Below, piece after piece: positions 30,383 to 38,631 of a stretch of 64,000 nt of DNA. The notes beneath the pieces are model-generated. The model searched no databases, was not told the DNA's origin, and worked only from the letters and a program-made list of their open reading frames with translations. Made by a program: the position numbers and the translations under genes. Each line of letters begins with the position of its first letter. Within the stretch, counting starts at the first letter, position 1. The DNA is from Streptomyces microflavus (lineage in GTDB: Bacteria; Actinomycetota; Actinomycetes; Streptomycetales; Streptomycetaceae): NCBI RefSeq assembly GCF_014650075.1, contig NZ_BMUG01000004.1, positions 372,001-436,000 on the forward strand. The letters are read 5' to 3'.

Positions 30383-31249
30383 GCATACTCCTCTGCGATG
30401 TCGCGCACCATCTTCACTGACTCGTCCGGGCTCAAGGCGAGTGCAACCAGGTGCTCGAAGGCCACCGTATGCGCCTCGATCTCGTGGGGGGGCTTCGAGG
30501 TAGAAGGCTCCCGCGCGGTGTTCAACGTAGGCCACGCCAGGATCTGTGGGCCACGGGAAGCCAAGGATCTGGAACGGTCCTGCGGCCATGCCCGGGTGTG
30601 CGCCGTGAGAGAAGGGGATGACTTGGACGGTGATCTTCGGATGGCTCGTCATCTCAGCCACGTGTAGGAGCTGGTCCCTCATGACAGCTGGGCTGCCGAC
30701 GACCCGGCGGAGTACTGCTTCATTGAGCACTGCCCACAGACGAAGCGGGCTGGAGGCGCGGTTGAGGGCGTCCTGCCGAGTCAGACGCAGCTTGATCTGA
30801 CGCTCGACCTCGTCTTCTGCGCGTTCGGCTGTGCCGCGGCGGGTGATGGCGTCGGTGTAGGCCCGGGTCTGGAGAAGGCCGGGGACTGCTTCGCTCTCGT
30901 ACGTGCGGATCTGTGAAGCGCCCTGCTCCAACCCGACGAAGAGCGAGAACCAACTTGGAATGGGTGGCCCGCCGTGCGTCTCCCACCAGCCCTTCTTCCG
31001 TGCGTCCTTGGCTGCACGAACGTAGGCCGGCCAGCGGTCCTCCGGGACGCTATAGAGGGGGAGCAGCACTTCATCGAGATCTTTGACGACGACAGGCCGG
31101 TCGGCGGTCTCGTAGTACGAGACCTTGGCGACCGTGCATCGCAGCGCCTTGGCGACATCCTTCTGCTCAAGGCCAGCTTCCCGGCGTAGCCGAGTGAGTT
31201 CGAGGGCGAGCCAGCGCCGCCAGACGGTGGGGCTGGACGTATCGGTCAC
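30379..31249 (-). CDS. XRE-family regulator with DUF5753 (WhiJ/Scr1 type), frameshifted
   Basis: The N-terminal helix-turn-helix is at residues about 14-60 (LTRLRREAGLEQKDVAKAL), followed by the DUF5753 domain with WFSLFVGLEQGASQIRTYE, VPGLLQT and VLRRVVGSPAVMRDQL. GTG at 31249 follows GGAGG by 8 nt. The frame breaks at a run of seven C on the coding strand (30486-30492). Before the run it reads YLEAPP; the expected ending EIEAHTVAFEHL through to AEEYA and a stop at 30379 is in another frame. With six C the protein would be full length. As read, the frame instead runs on into the DUF397 gene as a 369-residue fusion. It may be a true mutation, a phase-variable tract or an assembly error. Confidence 0.7.
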
Positions 31250-31357
31250 TGCTCTGCCTCCTGCGCTCTGCTCATGAATCGGGAATGACGGTAGCGCCTG
31301 CGTCTCCCCGGTGCGTGATCACGCCGGAACTCGCCTGACTGAGGCCAGCCGGACGTC

Positions 31358-31404
31358 ACTCGAACGAGTCATAGCGCTCTGTTGAGTAAAAATTTAGACT
31401 TAAC
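31358..31404. promoter_or_regulatory. Two candidate operators between the divergent XRE and small-protein genes
   Basis: ACTCG-aa-CGAGT at 31358-31369 is a short palindrome. GTTGAGT...ACTTAAC at 31381-31404 is an imperfect palindrome around a very A/T-rich core, striking in this GC context. Both sit in the 186-bp divergent intergenic region and are candidate binding sites for the XRE protein. Confidence 0.4.
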
Positions 31405-31435
31405 AAAAATGTGGCAACGGGGTGAGGAGAGGTCT

Positions 31436-31750
31436 ATGACTGAGGTGTCGGCGACGACGGAAGTCCGTTCAGAGCCAGAGTCGCTGACCCCACTGGGGCA
31501 TGACGAGTACGTAGCCTTGCTGGCGGAGGTGGTGGCCGAGTCCATGCCACGGCTCTTCGCCGTCGTACAGGAAGTGGGTGACCGGGAAGACGGGTGGGTG
31601 GCGGCTTGGGGCCTGGCGTTCGAAGATCGGGCCGAGGTGCTTCCGTACAGGGGAGGCGTTCGTATGAGTTTGCCGTCGGCCGAGAAGGCCCTCCGGTACT
31701 TCGGGCGGGGCGGCGATGTCAGGGCAAGCCTGCGCTGGATCGGCTCCTGA
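31436..31750 (+). CDS. Hypothetical protein divergent from the XRE gene
   Basis: The protein has 104 residues. It is acidic, with a central helix (HDEYVALLAEVVAESMPRLFAVV) and a C-terminal RGGDVRASLRWI. I do not recognise a domain. GGAGAGG precedes the ATG at 31436; an upstream TTG lies inside the putative operator. It is followed by 241 bp with no gene before hsdR. It probably belongs to the XRE/DUF397 module rather than to restriction. Confidence 0.65.
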   Translation: MTEVSATTEVRSEPESLTPLGHDEYVALLAEVVAESMPRLFAVVQEVGDREDGWVAAWGLAFEDRAEVLPYRGGVRMSLPSAEKALRYFGRGGDVRASLRWIGS

Positions 31751-31991
31751 TTCGCCGGGCCGCGATATCAATTGGCGCTCGTGACCCCCAACGCGAATAC
31801 GAGCCGAGGTCGGCTTCGGCGGAAAGTCCGCCAGCCTCGGCAGCCGTGTCACCCCTCCTGCGCTGGTCAGCGTGTGAGCAAGCGATCTGGCCCGCATTCT
31901 CGTCCCCCGCTCACCCGCGGGTAGAGTTTCGCGCACATCCTTTCGGGGAGTGCGCGGGACGTACGGTGACGGGCGGACGGGGAGACCAGCG

Positions 31992-34900
31992 ATGGGGCAG
32001 CCGGAGTACGACAAGACCGAGGAGCCCCTGATCGACCAGCTGGTCGCGATGGGGTGGAAGCATGTGCGGGGAGGGCCGCCCGGCGAGCCCGCGACCCTGG
32101 CAAGCGCTTCCGGGCGCACCTCATTCACACAGGTCGTGTACGAGGACCGGTTCCGCGACGCCGTGGCTCGGCTCAACCCCGCCCCTCGCGCCGACGGCGG
32201 CCGGACTTGGCTCTCCCCGGGGCAGTTGGACCACCTTCTCGCGCGTATCAAGGGAACCGCGCCCGGCCAGGGGCTCCCCGGACGGGGCGCGGCCGGGAAC
32301 CGCGAAGCGACCGACATGCTCCGGAACGGCATCAACGCCCGTACGGTCCCCGGCTGGACCCCCGAGAATCCCGAACACATCCGCCTGGTCGACTGGGACG
32401 GCGAGTTCGGTCCCGTAGGCAAGGGCGAGAGCGAAGGCAGCGCGAGGGGAAACGATCTTCTCGCCGTTTCTCAGTTCCGGGTGGAACGCAAGGGTGCCAA
32501 GCCCGTCACTCCCGACCTCGTCCTGTTCGTCAACGGTCTGCCCTGGGTGGTGATCGAGTGCAAGGCCCCCCTGCTGACCGAAACGGACAGCAGGGCCGCG
32601 CTGGATGCCGCCGTTGATCAGGTCATCGGCTACGCGGGTGCCGGTTCGGCGGCTCCCGTCGCCGAGTTCGTACGGTACGCGCAGGTGCTCATCGGCACGG
32701 ATCGTGATCACGCCGAGCTGGGTACCGTGACCGCCGGGCCGGAGCACTTCGCGCCCTGGCGAACGGTCCGGCCCCGTTCGGAAGCCAACGTGCGCGCCGA
32801 TGTCGGCAAGAGCGAGAGCACGCCGCTGACCGCCCAGGACGTACTCGTGGCGGGTCTTCTGTACCCCGCCCACCTGTTCACCCTCGTTCGCGACTTCACC
32901 ACCTGGGCCGGACACGGCAACCGTGCGGGGAAGATTATCGGCCGCTACCAGCAGTTCCGGGCCGTGCTGACCCTGTCGACACGGCTTCGGGACAGGAGCG
33001 AGGCGGTTGCGGCCGAGCGCGACGTATCTCAGCGAGGCGGGGTCGTCTGGCACACCCAGGGCTCCGGCAAGAGCCTGACCATGGCATTTCTCGTACGGCA
33101 TCTGCGCAGCAACCCGGACCTCGCTGGCCACAAGGTGGTGGTCGTCACCGACCGGATCGACCTTGAGAAGCAGATCCGGCGGAGCCTCGGCGCCAGTGAC
33201 GAGAAGGTACACCGCGCGTCGAGTGTGAAGAGCGCCCGCAAGTACCTGGCCGTCGATGTGCCCGATCTGGTGCTGATCACGCTCCAGAAGGCGCGCAAGG
33301 ACGACATGGCGGACGACGGCAGTGCCGAGTCCCTCGGTGAGGAGACCGAGGACACTGACGAGGACGAGCCTGACGAAAAGGGCAACGAAGCCCGGATCCA
33401 CAACCTGGTCGCCAACCCGCATCACACAGTCGTCGTCCTGATCGACGAGGCCCACCGAGGGAACGCCCACTGGCAGCACGCCAGGCTGCGCGCCATGCTG
33501 CCGAACGCTGTACTGGTCGGCTTCACCGGTACCCCGATCATCGACAAGCGCCGGAAGACGACCGAGAAGATCTTCGGCGCGTTCGCGGACACTTACACCC
33601 TCCGTGACGCCGAGCGGGACGGGTCCGTGGTACCTGTGCGCTACGAGGCGTACGCGGTGCCGCTCGAAGTGATCGAGAAGGCGGCGCTGGACGCCAAGTT
33701 CGACGAGAAGATTCCTGGTGATCCGCAGCAGAGAATCCGGGTGTTGAACAAGTTCGCGCGGCGGAAGGAAATTCTGGAGGCGCCTTCCGTGATCGCGGCG
33801 AAGGCCGGTCACATCCTCGACCACTGGGCTACGTCGGCTCTCCCGGACCGGTTCGGCGCACAAGTGGTCGCGGTCTCCAGGCTCGCGGCCGTCCGCTACC
33901 GAACGGCCCTGCTCGCGGCGCGGAACCGGCTGCTGGAACGTCTGGACGCGCTGGACCTCGACCTCGCACACGATCCGCTCGCCGCGCTGCATGCCACGGA
34001 CGAAGAGCGTGAGCTGCTCAACCTGCTGCCGCACCGGCACATCCTCGCCTCCCTCGACGCGGCAGTGGTGATCTCCAAGTCCCAGCCAGGAAAGCCCAAG
34101 GATCCTGAGGAATGGAGGTGCTGGACCACGAAGCCCCACCAGGACGCGCACATCGCGCGGTTCAGAGACGGCATCGGGGATCCGCTGACCGCTGCCGATG
34201 ATCCGTCCTGGGTTGTCGACCCGCACGGCACGGTCTCGCCGGGGTGGGGGACCGCCGCAGCGGACGGCGAGGTCTGGCACGAGACGACCCAGGGGGAGGA
34301 GGACGGGCAACGCGAGGGGGAGCCGACGGAGGACGCCGAGAGCGAGCAGGCGCCCATGGCCTTCCTCATCGTCCAGTCCATGCTTCTCACCGGCTTCGAC
34401 GCCCCCGTCGAGCAGGTCCTCTACCTCGACCGTGCCATGAAGGGAGCGGGTCTCCTCCAAGCCGTGGCGCGCACCAACCGCCCCTGGCGAGCGAAGAAAT
34501 GGGGGCAGGTCGTCGACTTCATCGGCATCGGTCCCGAACTGGCACGTTCCCTCGCCGCCTACGACCAGGAACACTTGCGCCAGGTGTTCGGCTACGACGA
34601 CGTTTCGGTGGATCACCTTGACCGGACCTTGGGCGATGGCCCGAACGAAGAGTCCGGCGTGGGATCCGACGACTCCCGCAGAGCTGAGCCCGCTCGTGAA
34701 GGGCTGCTGCTCCAGTCGGACGTCGCCGCCAACGTTCTGTTGTCCGATCTGGACAAGAAGATCCGCGCGTTCCTCGGTATGGACGCTGCCCTGCTCGCCG
34801 ACGAGACCAGGCGTGAGGACCTGCTCGCGAGGCTCGTGGACCCGTCGCTGCGGGGCGAGTTCGACGAACTCGTCCGAGACTTCCTCACGGCCGTCAACGC

Positions 34901-35675
34901 CGTACTGCCACGCCCGGAAGCGCTGAGATACGAGGGGGCCGCACGGCAGCTCGGGGAGACGCAAATACTGGTCAGGCGCCGTTACTTGGATGGGCGGGAC
35001 CAGTTCAGTCCACGCCGTTACGGCGCGAAGGTACGTCAGCTGATCTCCCAGCACCTCCGGGTAACCAGGATCGAGCAGCGAGTCCCGCCGGTGGAACTCA
35101 CCGACGCCAACTTCATGGAACGGGTCAACGCCAACCGCGACCCGCGCGCCAGGACGGCGTACATGACCAGTTCGCTCGATCTGCACATCACCGCGCACAT
35201 CGCCTCCGACCGCGGTCGCTATACCAAGTTCAGCGAGCGGCTCGACGAGATCACCCGACGCATGGCGCAGGACTTCGAGCAGGCTGCCGCCGACCTGACC
35301 GATCTGATCCAGGACGTGAACGCGCCGGCCGAGGAACCCGACGAGGCGGGCGGACTGGCCCCCCGGACCGAGCAGCCCATCTACCGACTTTTGCGTCAGC
35401 AACTCGACGAATCAGGGGCGGCCGGAATACCGGCGGGAGCCGACTTCTACCAGGCAGCCCAGGGACTGGCGGCGGACATCGCTGTGCTGGTGCGGCCGGC
35501 ACAGTTCGTCACGCTGGCCGACACGCAGGACAGGGTCCGCAAGGTGCTGCGTTTCAAGCTGGAGCTGCGTCTCGACATGGACTGGGACCACACCGGTCCG
35601 CTCGCCAACCTTCTGCTGGAGCTGGCGGTCGAACGGCGGGAGGACTTCCTCGGGTATCGCCCGGACGCTTCGTAG
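31992..35675 (+). CDS. hsdR: Type I restriction enzyme R subunit
   Basis: The protein has 1227 residues, somewhat longer than usual. The PD-(D/E)xK nuclease is at Asp175 and Glu189-Cys-Lys191 (TPDLVLF then VVIECKAP). The SF2 translocase motor has Walker A QGSGKS near residue 357, DEAH in VLIDEAHRGN, motif III GFTGTPI and motif VI QAVARTNRPW. The C-terminus is helical and binds the methyltransferase. Two acidic insertions (near residues 440-460 and 755-780) are unusual. With M and S it cuts unmethylated DNA at a distance after ATP-driven translocation. The ATG at 31992 follows GGGGAGA. It is separated from hsdS by the XRE/DUF397 cluster. Confidence 0.95.
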   Translation: MGQPEYDKTEEPLIDQLVAMGWKHVRGGPPGEPATLASASGRTSFTQVVYEDRFRDAVARLNPAPRADGGRTWLSPGQLDHLLARIKGTAPGQGLPGRGAAGNREATDMLRNGINARTVPGWTPENPEHIRLVDWDGEFGPVGKGESEGSARGNDLLAVSQFRVERKGAKPVTPDLVLFVNGLPWVVIECKAPLLTETDSRAALDAAVDQVIGYAGAGSAAPVAEFVRYAQVLIGTDRDHAELGTVTAGPEHFAPWRTVRPRSEANVRADVGKSESTPLTAQDVLVAGLLYPAHLFTLVRDFTTWAGHGNRAGKIIGRYQQFRAVLTLSTRLRDRSEAVAAERDVSQRGGVVWHTQGSGKSLTMAFLVRHLRSNPDLAGHKVVVVTDRIDLEKQIRRSLGASDEKVHRASSVKSARKYLAVDVPDLVLITLQKARKDDMADDGSAESLGEETEDTDEDEPDEKGNEARIHNLVANPHHTVVVLIDEAHRGNAHWQHARLRAMLPNAVLVGFTGTPIIDKRRKTTEKIFGAFADTYTLRDAERDGSVVPVRYEAYAVPLEVIEKAALDAKFDEKIPGDPQQRIRVLNKFARRKEILEAPSVIAAKAGHILDHWATSALPDRFGAQVVAVSRLAAVRYRTALLAARNRLLERLDALDLDLAHDPLAALHATDEERELLNLLPHRHILASLDAAVVISKSQPGKPKDPEEWRCWTTKPHQDAHIARFRDGIGDPLTAADDPSWVVDPHGTVSPGWGTAAADGEVWHETTQGEEDGQREGEPTEDAESEQAPMAFLIVQSMLLTGFDAPVEQVLYLDRAMKGAGLLQAVARTNRPWRAKKWGQVVDFIGIGPELARSLAAYDQEHLRQVFGYDDVSVDHLDRTLGDGPNEESGVGSDDSRRAEPAREGLLLQSDVAANVLLSDLDKKIRAFLGMDAALLADETRREDLLARLVDPSLRGEFDELVRDFLTAVNAVLPRPEALRYEGAARQLGETQILVRRRYLDGRDQFSPRRYGAKVRQLISQHLRVTRIEQRVPPVELTDANFMERVNANRDPRARTAYMTSSLDLHITAHIASDRGRYTKFSERLDEITRRMAQDFEQAAADLTDLIQDVNAPAEEPDEAGGLAPRTEQPIYRLLRQQLDESGAAGIPAGADFYQAAQGLAADIAVLVRPAQFVTLADTQDRVRKVLRFKLELRLDMDWDHTGPLANLLLELAVERREDFLGYRPDAS

Positions 35676-35716
35676 GTCCCGGCAGCGGTGACAGACCCGG
35701 GTGGTAGGAATGTCCG

Positions 35717-36472
35717 GTGAGCACATCCGTCCAGCAGGCGATCGCGGCCCTACCTGTCCCCGCGGAGTGGCTGTGGGATGTCGTCGTGCGGCCACGGCGG
35801 CGCACTCTGGGCATCGAGGTGACGCCCGACGGCGGTGTGCTGTTCGCCGTGCCGACGGACGCCGATCCGGCTGCCGTCGCCGACGCCGTACGGTCGAGGC
35901 TGCCGCGGCTCGCACGGGAGGTGCGGCGCAGACAGGAGCGTCCCGCTGAGCCGGTCAAGGACCTGATCGGCGGCACCAGCTTCAGCTACCTGGGAAGGCG
36001 CCACCGGCTGAAGGTCATTCCTCCGGGCCCCTCGCCTTCGAGGGAGGAACGGCGGGTGCGGCTGTACCGGGGCTGGCTGGAGTCGGCCAGGGCGGAGACG
36101 ACGGGAGACGAAGCACTTCGGATCACCGAGTGGTACATGGCGTGCGGCGATCGCTGGCTGTCGGCGCGGCTGCCTTCCCTCGCGTCGCGCATAGGAGTGG
36201 CACCCCGACCGGTCGTGGCCCGTGATCTCGGCCGCCGCTGGGGCGCCCTGGAACGGGACGGATCCATCTCGGTCCACTGGGCACTGATGCAGTTGCCTCC
36301 TGCCTTGGTCGATCTTGTCCTCGTCCACGAACTGTGTCACCTGCGAGTCGCCGGACACGGTGCCGCGTTCCGCAGGCAGATGCGGCTGGCGCTGCCGGGC
36401 GCGGACGCGCTGGAGCGCTGGTTCGCGGATGAGGAGCCGCACCTGTGGCGTGGGGCAGTTCGTCCGCGTTGA
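35717..36472 (+). CDS. YgjP/SprT-like zinc metallopeptidase at the end of the hsd locus
   Basis: The protein has 251 residues. Zinc motif HELCH lies near residue 204, with a downstream His/Gly in VAGHGAAFR, typical of YgjP (DUF45/WLM-like) proteins. The N-terminal beta-rich part includes FSYLGRRHRLKV, also diagnostic. It lies 41 nt after hsdR; this gene commonly neighbours hsdR, but its role there is not established. Possible roles are degradation of R subunits or DNA-protein crosslinks (inference). GTG at 35717 has AGGA upstream. Confidence 0.85.
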   Translation: MSTSVQQAIAALPVPAEWLWDVVVRPRRRTLGIEVTPDGGVLFAVPTDADPAAVADAVRSRLPRLAREVRRRQERPAEPVKDLIGGTSFSYLGRRHRLKVIPPGPSPSREERRVRLYRGWLESARAETTGDEALRITEWYMACGDRWLSARLPSLASRIGVAPRPVVARDLGRRWGALERDGSISVHWALMQLPPALVDLVLVHELCHLRVAGHGAAFRRQMRLALPGADALERWFADEEPHLWRGAVRPR

Positions 36473-36655
36473 GTGCCCGAGGAGGGCGGCTTCGGCGCCG
36501 CAAGCTGAGGGAGGGCCTTCTGCGGTTTCTCGGCAGCACCGGCGCCCGACCTGAGGCCACGCCGACACCTGAGCGTTCCAGTCCACGATGGCGGGACCGA
36601 GGTCGCGGCCGACCGGTGCACAGCCTCGGGCACCTGAGCCCCGACGGGCACCGCC

Positions 36656-36716
36656 GCTCACGACGCCTGGCACACGTAGCCGGCGGGTCCTCGGCTCACG
36701 ACGCCTGGCGTACGTA
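36656..36716. repeat. Direct repeat of the hydrolase gene 3' end at the island edge
   Basis: The last codons and stop of the hydrolase gene (36694-36716) are repeated at 36656-36678, matching 21 of 23 bases with an offset of 38. The distal copy would also encode a YVCQAS-stop ending in another frame. It lies at the right border of the defence island. Confidence 0.75.
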
Positions 36717-37511
36717 CACGTCCCGGGCGAAGAAGTCCGCCAGCACCGGGGCGATCACCTGCGGCGCCACCTCGCGCATCTGGCCCGTCAGTGTGCGGTG
36801 CCGGGCGCGGGGCAGGGCCTCGGCCAGGGTGCGGGTGGACGCCCGGGCGCGGGCCGAGCTGAAGCCGCCGCAGACCACCAGCGTGCGGGCGGTGACCGAG
36901 GCGAACCGCCCGGCCGGGACCGCCCCGTTGCCCAGCAGTGCGTCGTCGTACGCCAGGGTGTGCGCCAGCGCCTCCAGGCCCGGCCACAGGGGCGCGCGCC
37001 GCATCCGGGCCACCGTCGCCGCGTCGACGCCCGTCGCGGTCAGGAAGAGCTCCACCGCCCCGGCCCGGTCCCCGTCCGCCAGCAGCCGGTGCAGCCGGGC
37101 CGTGCAGCGGGCCTTGAAGAGGAGGCCGGAGGCGCCGGGGGTGTAGGGCGGCTCGTAGACGGCGAGCAGGTCGACGGGGAGCCCGGCGGCGGCCGCCTCC
37201 AGGGCCAGCGCCCCGCCGGAGGACATCCCGAAGACGCATGCGCCGGGCCCCGCCGCGGCCACGACGGCGTTCAGGTCCTCGATCTCCCGGCGCACCTGGT
37301 CGGCCCCCGCGTCCCCGCGCCCGGCGTCACGGTCGGCGCCGCGGCCCCGGCGGTCGTAGGTGACCACGGTGAAGCGCGGTGCGAGCAGCGCCGCCAGGGG
37401 CGCGTCGGTCGCCGCGGTGCTCAGCGCCCCGCCGACCAGCACCAGCGGTGGCCCCTCGCCCTGGCGGCGGTAGGCGATCGGTGTGCCGTCGGCGGAGAGA
37501 ATCCTGTCCAT
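36696..37511 (-). CDS. Alpha/beta hydrolase with an atypical catalytic His position
   Basis: The protein has 271 residues. The nucleophile elbow is GMSSGG (Ser near residue 98), preceded by VVTYDRRGRGAD, which forms the oxyanion-side turn. Near the C-terminus, where relatives have a GQ-x-H motif, this protein has GQMREVAPQ, so the usual catalytic His is replaced by Arg; a nearby His in RARHRTL might substitute. The substrate is unknown. No clear ribosome site precedes the ATG at 37511. It marks the return of core gene order after the island. Confidence 0.82.
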   Translation of the reverse strand: MDRILSADGTPIAYRRQGEGPPLVLVGGALSTAATDAPLAALLAPRFTVVTYDRRGRGADRDAGRGDAGADQVRREIEDLNAVVAAAGPGACVFGMSSGGALALEAAAAGLPVDLLAVYEPPYTPGASGLLFKARCTARLHRLLADGDRAGAVELFLTATGVDAATVARMRRAPLWPGLEALAHTLAYDDALLGNGAVPAGRFASVTARTLVVCGGFSSARARASTRTLAEALPRARHRTLTGQMREVAPQVIAPVLADFFARDVYVRQAS

Positions 37512-37588
37512 GGGAGGAGAGACCGGGGCGGGCCGCGAAACTCATCGCACGGACGGCAGAAACTTCCGGGAAGCTCGCCGGCCGCAGG

Positions 37589-37924
37589 TCAGCCGGTCAC
37601 GGTCTCCGTCTCGTAGAAGCAGAAGTGGTCCTTGACGGCGGCGACTTCGGGCTTCGGGTCCGGGTAGGCCCAGACGAGATCGGCGGCGCCGGGGAGCGAC
37701 CAGTAGGAGGCGTCCCCCTTGAACGGGCAGTGGGTGCTGGTGTCCGACGGGGTGAGCAGCTCGGTGCGGACGTCCTCGGGCGGCAGGTAGTAGCGGTCCG
37801 GACAGCCCGTCTCGCGCAGGACGAGGGGGCGGCGGCTCTCGGCCAGCACCTGGCCCGCGTGGACCGCCCTGACGTGCACGGTGCCCGGCTCGACGGTGAT
37901 GTGGTGTCCTCGGGTGGAAGTCAT
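37589..37924 (-). CDS. DUF427-domain protein
   Basis: The protein has 111 residues with family motifs RYYLPPEDV, CPFKGDASYWSL and VWAYPDP. DUF427 proteins are small beta-barrel proteins of unknown function. I prefer the ATG at 37924 (MTSTRG), just after GAGAGG, over the upstream in-frame start at 38038. It is divergent from the LOG-family gene, 106 bp away. Confidence 0.82.
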   Translation of the reverse strand: MTSTRGHHITVEPGTVHVRAVHAGQVLAESRRPLVLRETGCPDRYYLPPEDVRTELLTPSDTSTHCPFKGDASYWSLPGAADLVWAYPDPKPEVAAVKDHFCFYETETVTG

Positions 37925-38018
37925 GCCTCTCTCAGCGGCGTACGGGCCGGGAATCTTCCCCGCCCGCCCCCGTTGACCGGAATCCTCACCGGAACGGGGG
38001 AGTGTCCGAGGCGGGTCG

Positions 38019-38024
38019 TACGGT
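38019..38024 (+). promoter_or_regulatory. -10 element of the LOG-family gene
   Basis: TACGGT ends 6 nt before the ATG, so transcription would begin at or next to the start codon. Confidence 0.4.
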
Positions 38025-38030
38025 GGCTCC

Positions 38031-38570
38031 ATGAACATCTGCGTCTTCCTCTCCGCCGCCGACCTCGACGACCGCTACACCGTGCCCGCCCGGGAGTTCG
38101 CCGAACTGCTCGGCAGAGGCGGGCACACCCTGGTCTGGGGCGGTTCGGAGAGTGGCCTGATGAAGGTCGTCGCGGACGGCGTGCAGGCGGCGGGCGGGCG
38201 GCTCGTGGGGGTCTCGGTCGACTTCCTCGCCGCGAAAGCCCGTACGAACGCGGACGAGATGGTGATCGCCCGTGACCTCGCCGAGCGGAAGGCCCTCCTC
38301 CTGGAGAAGTCGGACGCGATCGTGATCATGGTGGGCGGGACCGGGACGCTGGACGAGGCCACCGAGATCCTGGAGCTGAAGAAGCACGGCAAGCACACCA
38401 AGCCGGTCGTCCTGCTCAACACGGCGGGCTTCTACGACGGGCTGCGCGAGCAGTTCCAGCGGATGGAGGACGAGGGGTTCCTCCCGGTGCCCCTGACCGA
38501 CCTGGTCTTCTTCGCCAAGGACGGCGTCGGCGCACTGGCGTATCTGGAGGAGTCCGCCGGGCTCCAGTGA
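38031..38570 (+). CDS. LOG-family protein (TIGR00730 Rossmann fold)
   Basis: The protein has 179 residues. The N-terminus NICVFLSAAD and a late glycine-rich loop VGGTGTLDEATE correspond to the PGGxGTxxE nucleotide motif of LOG proteins. Several family members hydrolyse cytokinin riboside monophosphates or other nucleotide 5'-monophosphates. The Pro of the motif is replaced by Val here, so activity is uncertain. Its 3' end is tandemly duplicated. Confidence 0.85.
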   Translation: MNICVFLSAADLDDRYTVPAREFAELLGRGGHTLVWGGSESGLMKVVADGVQAAGGRLVGVSVDFLAAKARTNADEMVIARDLAERKALLLEKSDAIVIMVGGTGTLDEATEILELKKHGKHTKPVVLLNTAGFYDGLREQFQRMEDEGFLPVPLTDLVFFAKDGVGALAYLEESAGLQ

Positions 38571-38611
38571 TCACGCGTGTCCGCAGGAGTCCGCCGGGCC
38601 GCAGTGATCAC
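38538..38611. repeat. 37-bp tandem duplication of the LOG-family gene 3' end
   Basis: Unit A (38538-38574) holds the last 11 codons including the TGA. Unit B (38575-38611) is directly adjacent and matches about 32 of 37 bases; the inner 28 bp differ at two positions. The SDR promoter and start follow immediately. Confidence 0.85.
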
Positions 38612-38619
38612 GGCCCCCC

Positions 38620-38625
38620 TAGGAT
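38620..38625 (+). promoter_or_regulatory. -10 element of the SDR gene
   Basis: TAGGAT ends 6 nt before the ATG at 38632 with no ribosome site, which implies a leaderless transcript. Confidence 0.45.
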
Positions 38626-38631
38626 CGCCCC

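Noticed and set aside
30140..31249. Single 369-residue XRE-DUF397 fusion gene
   Set aside because: The other frame restores the family-typical C-terminus and an ATGA overlap with the DUF397 start. I therefore treat the fusion as a frameshift product, while noting it as a finding.
32121..35402. 1093-codon open frame on the minus strand
   Set aside because: It is antisense to hsdR, which has all nuclease and helicase motifs. The antisense product has no motifs and reflects GC-biased codon positions.
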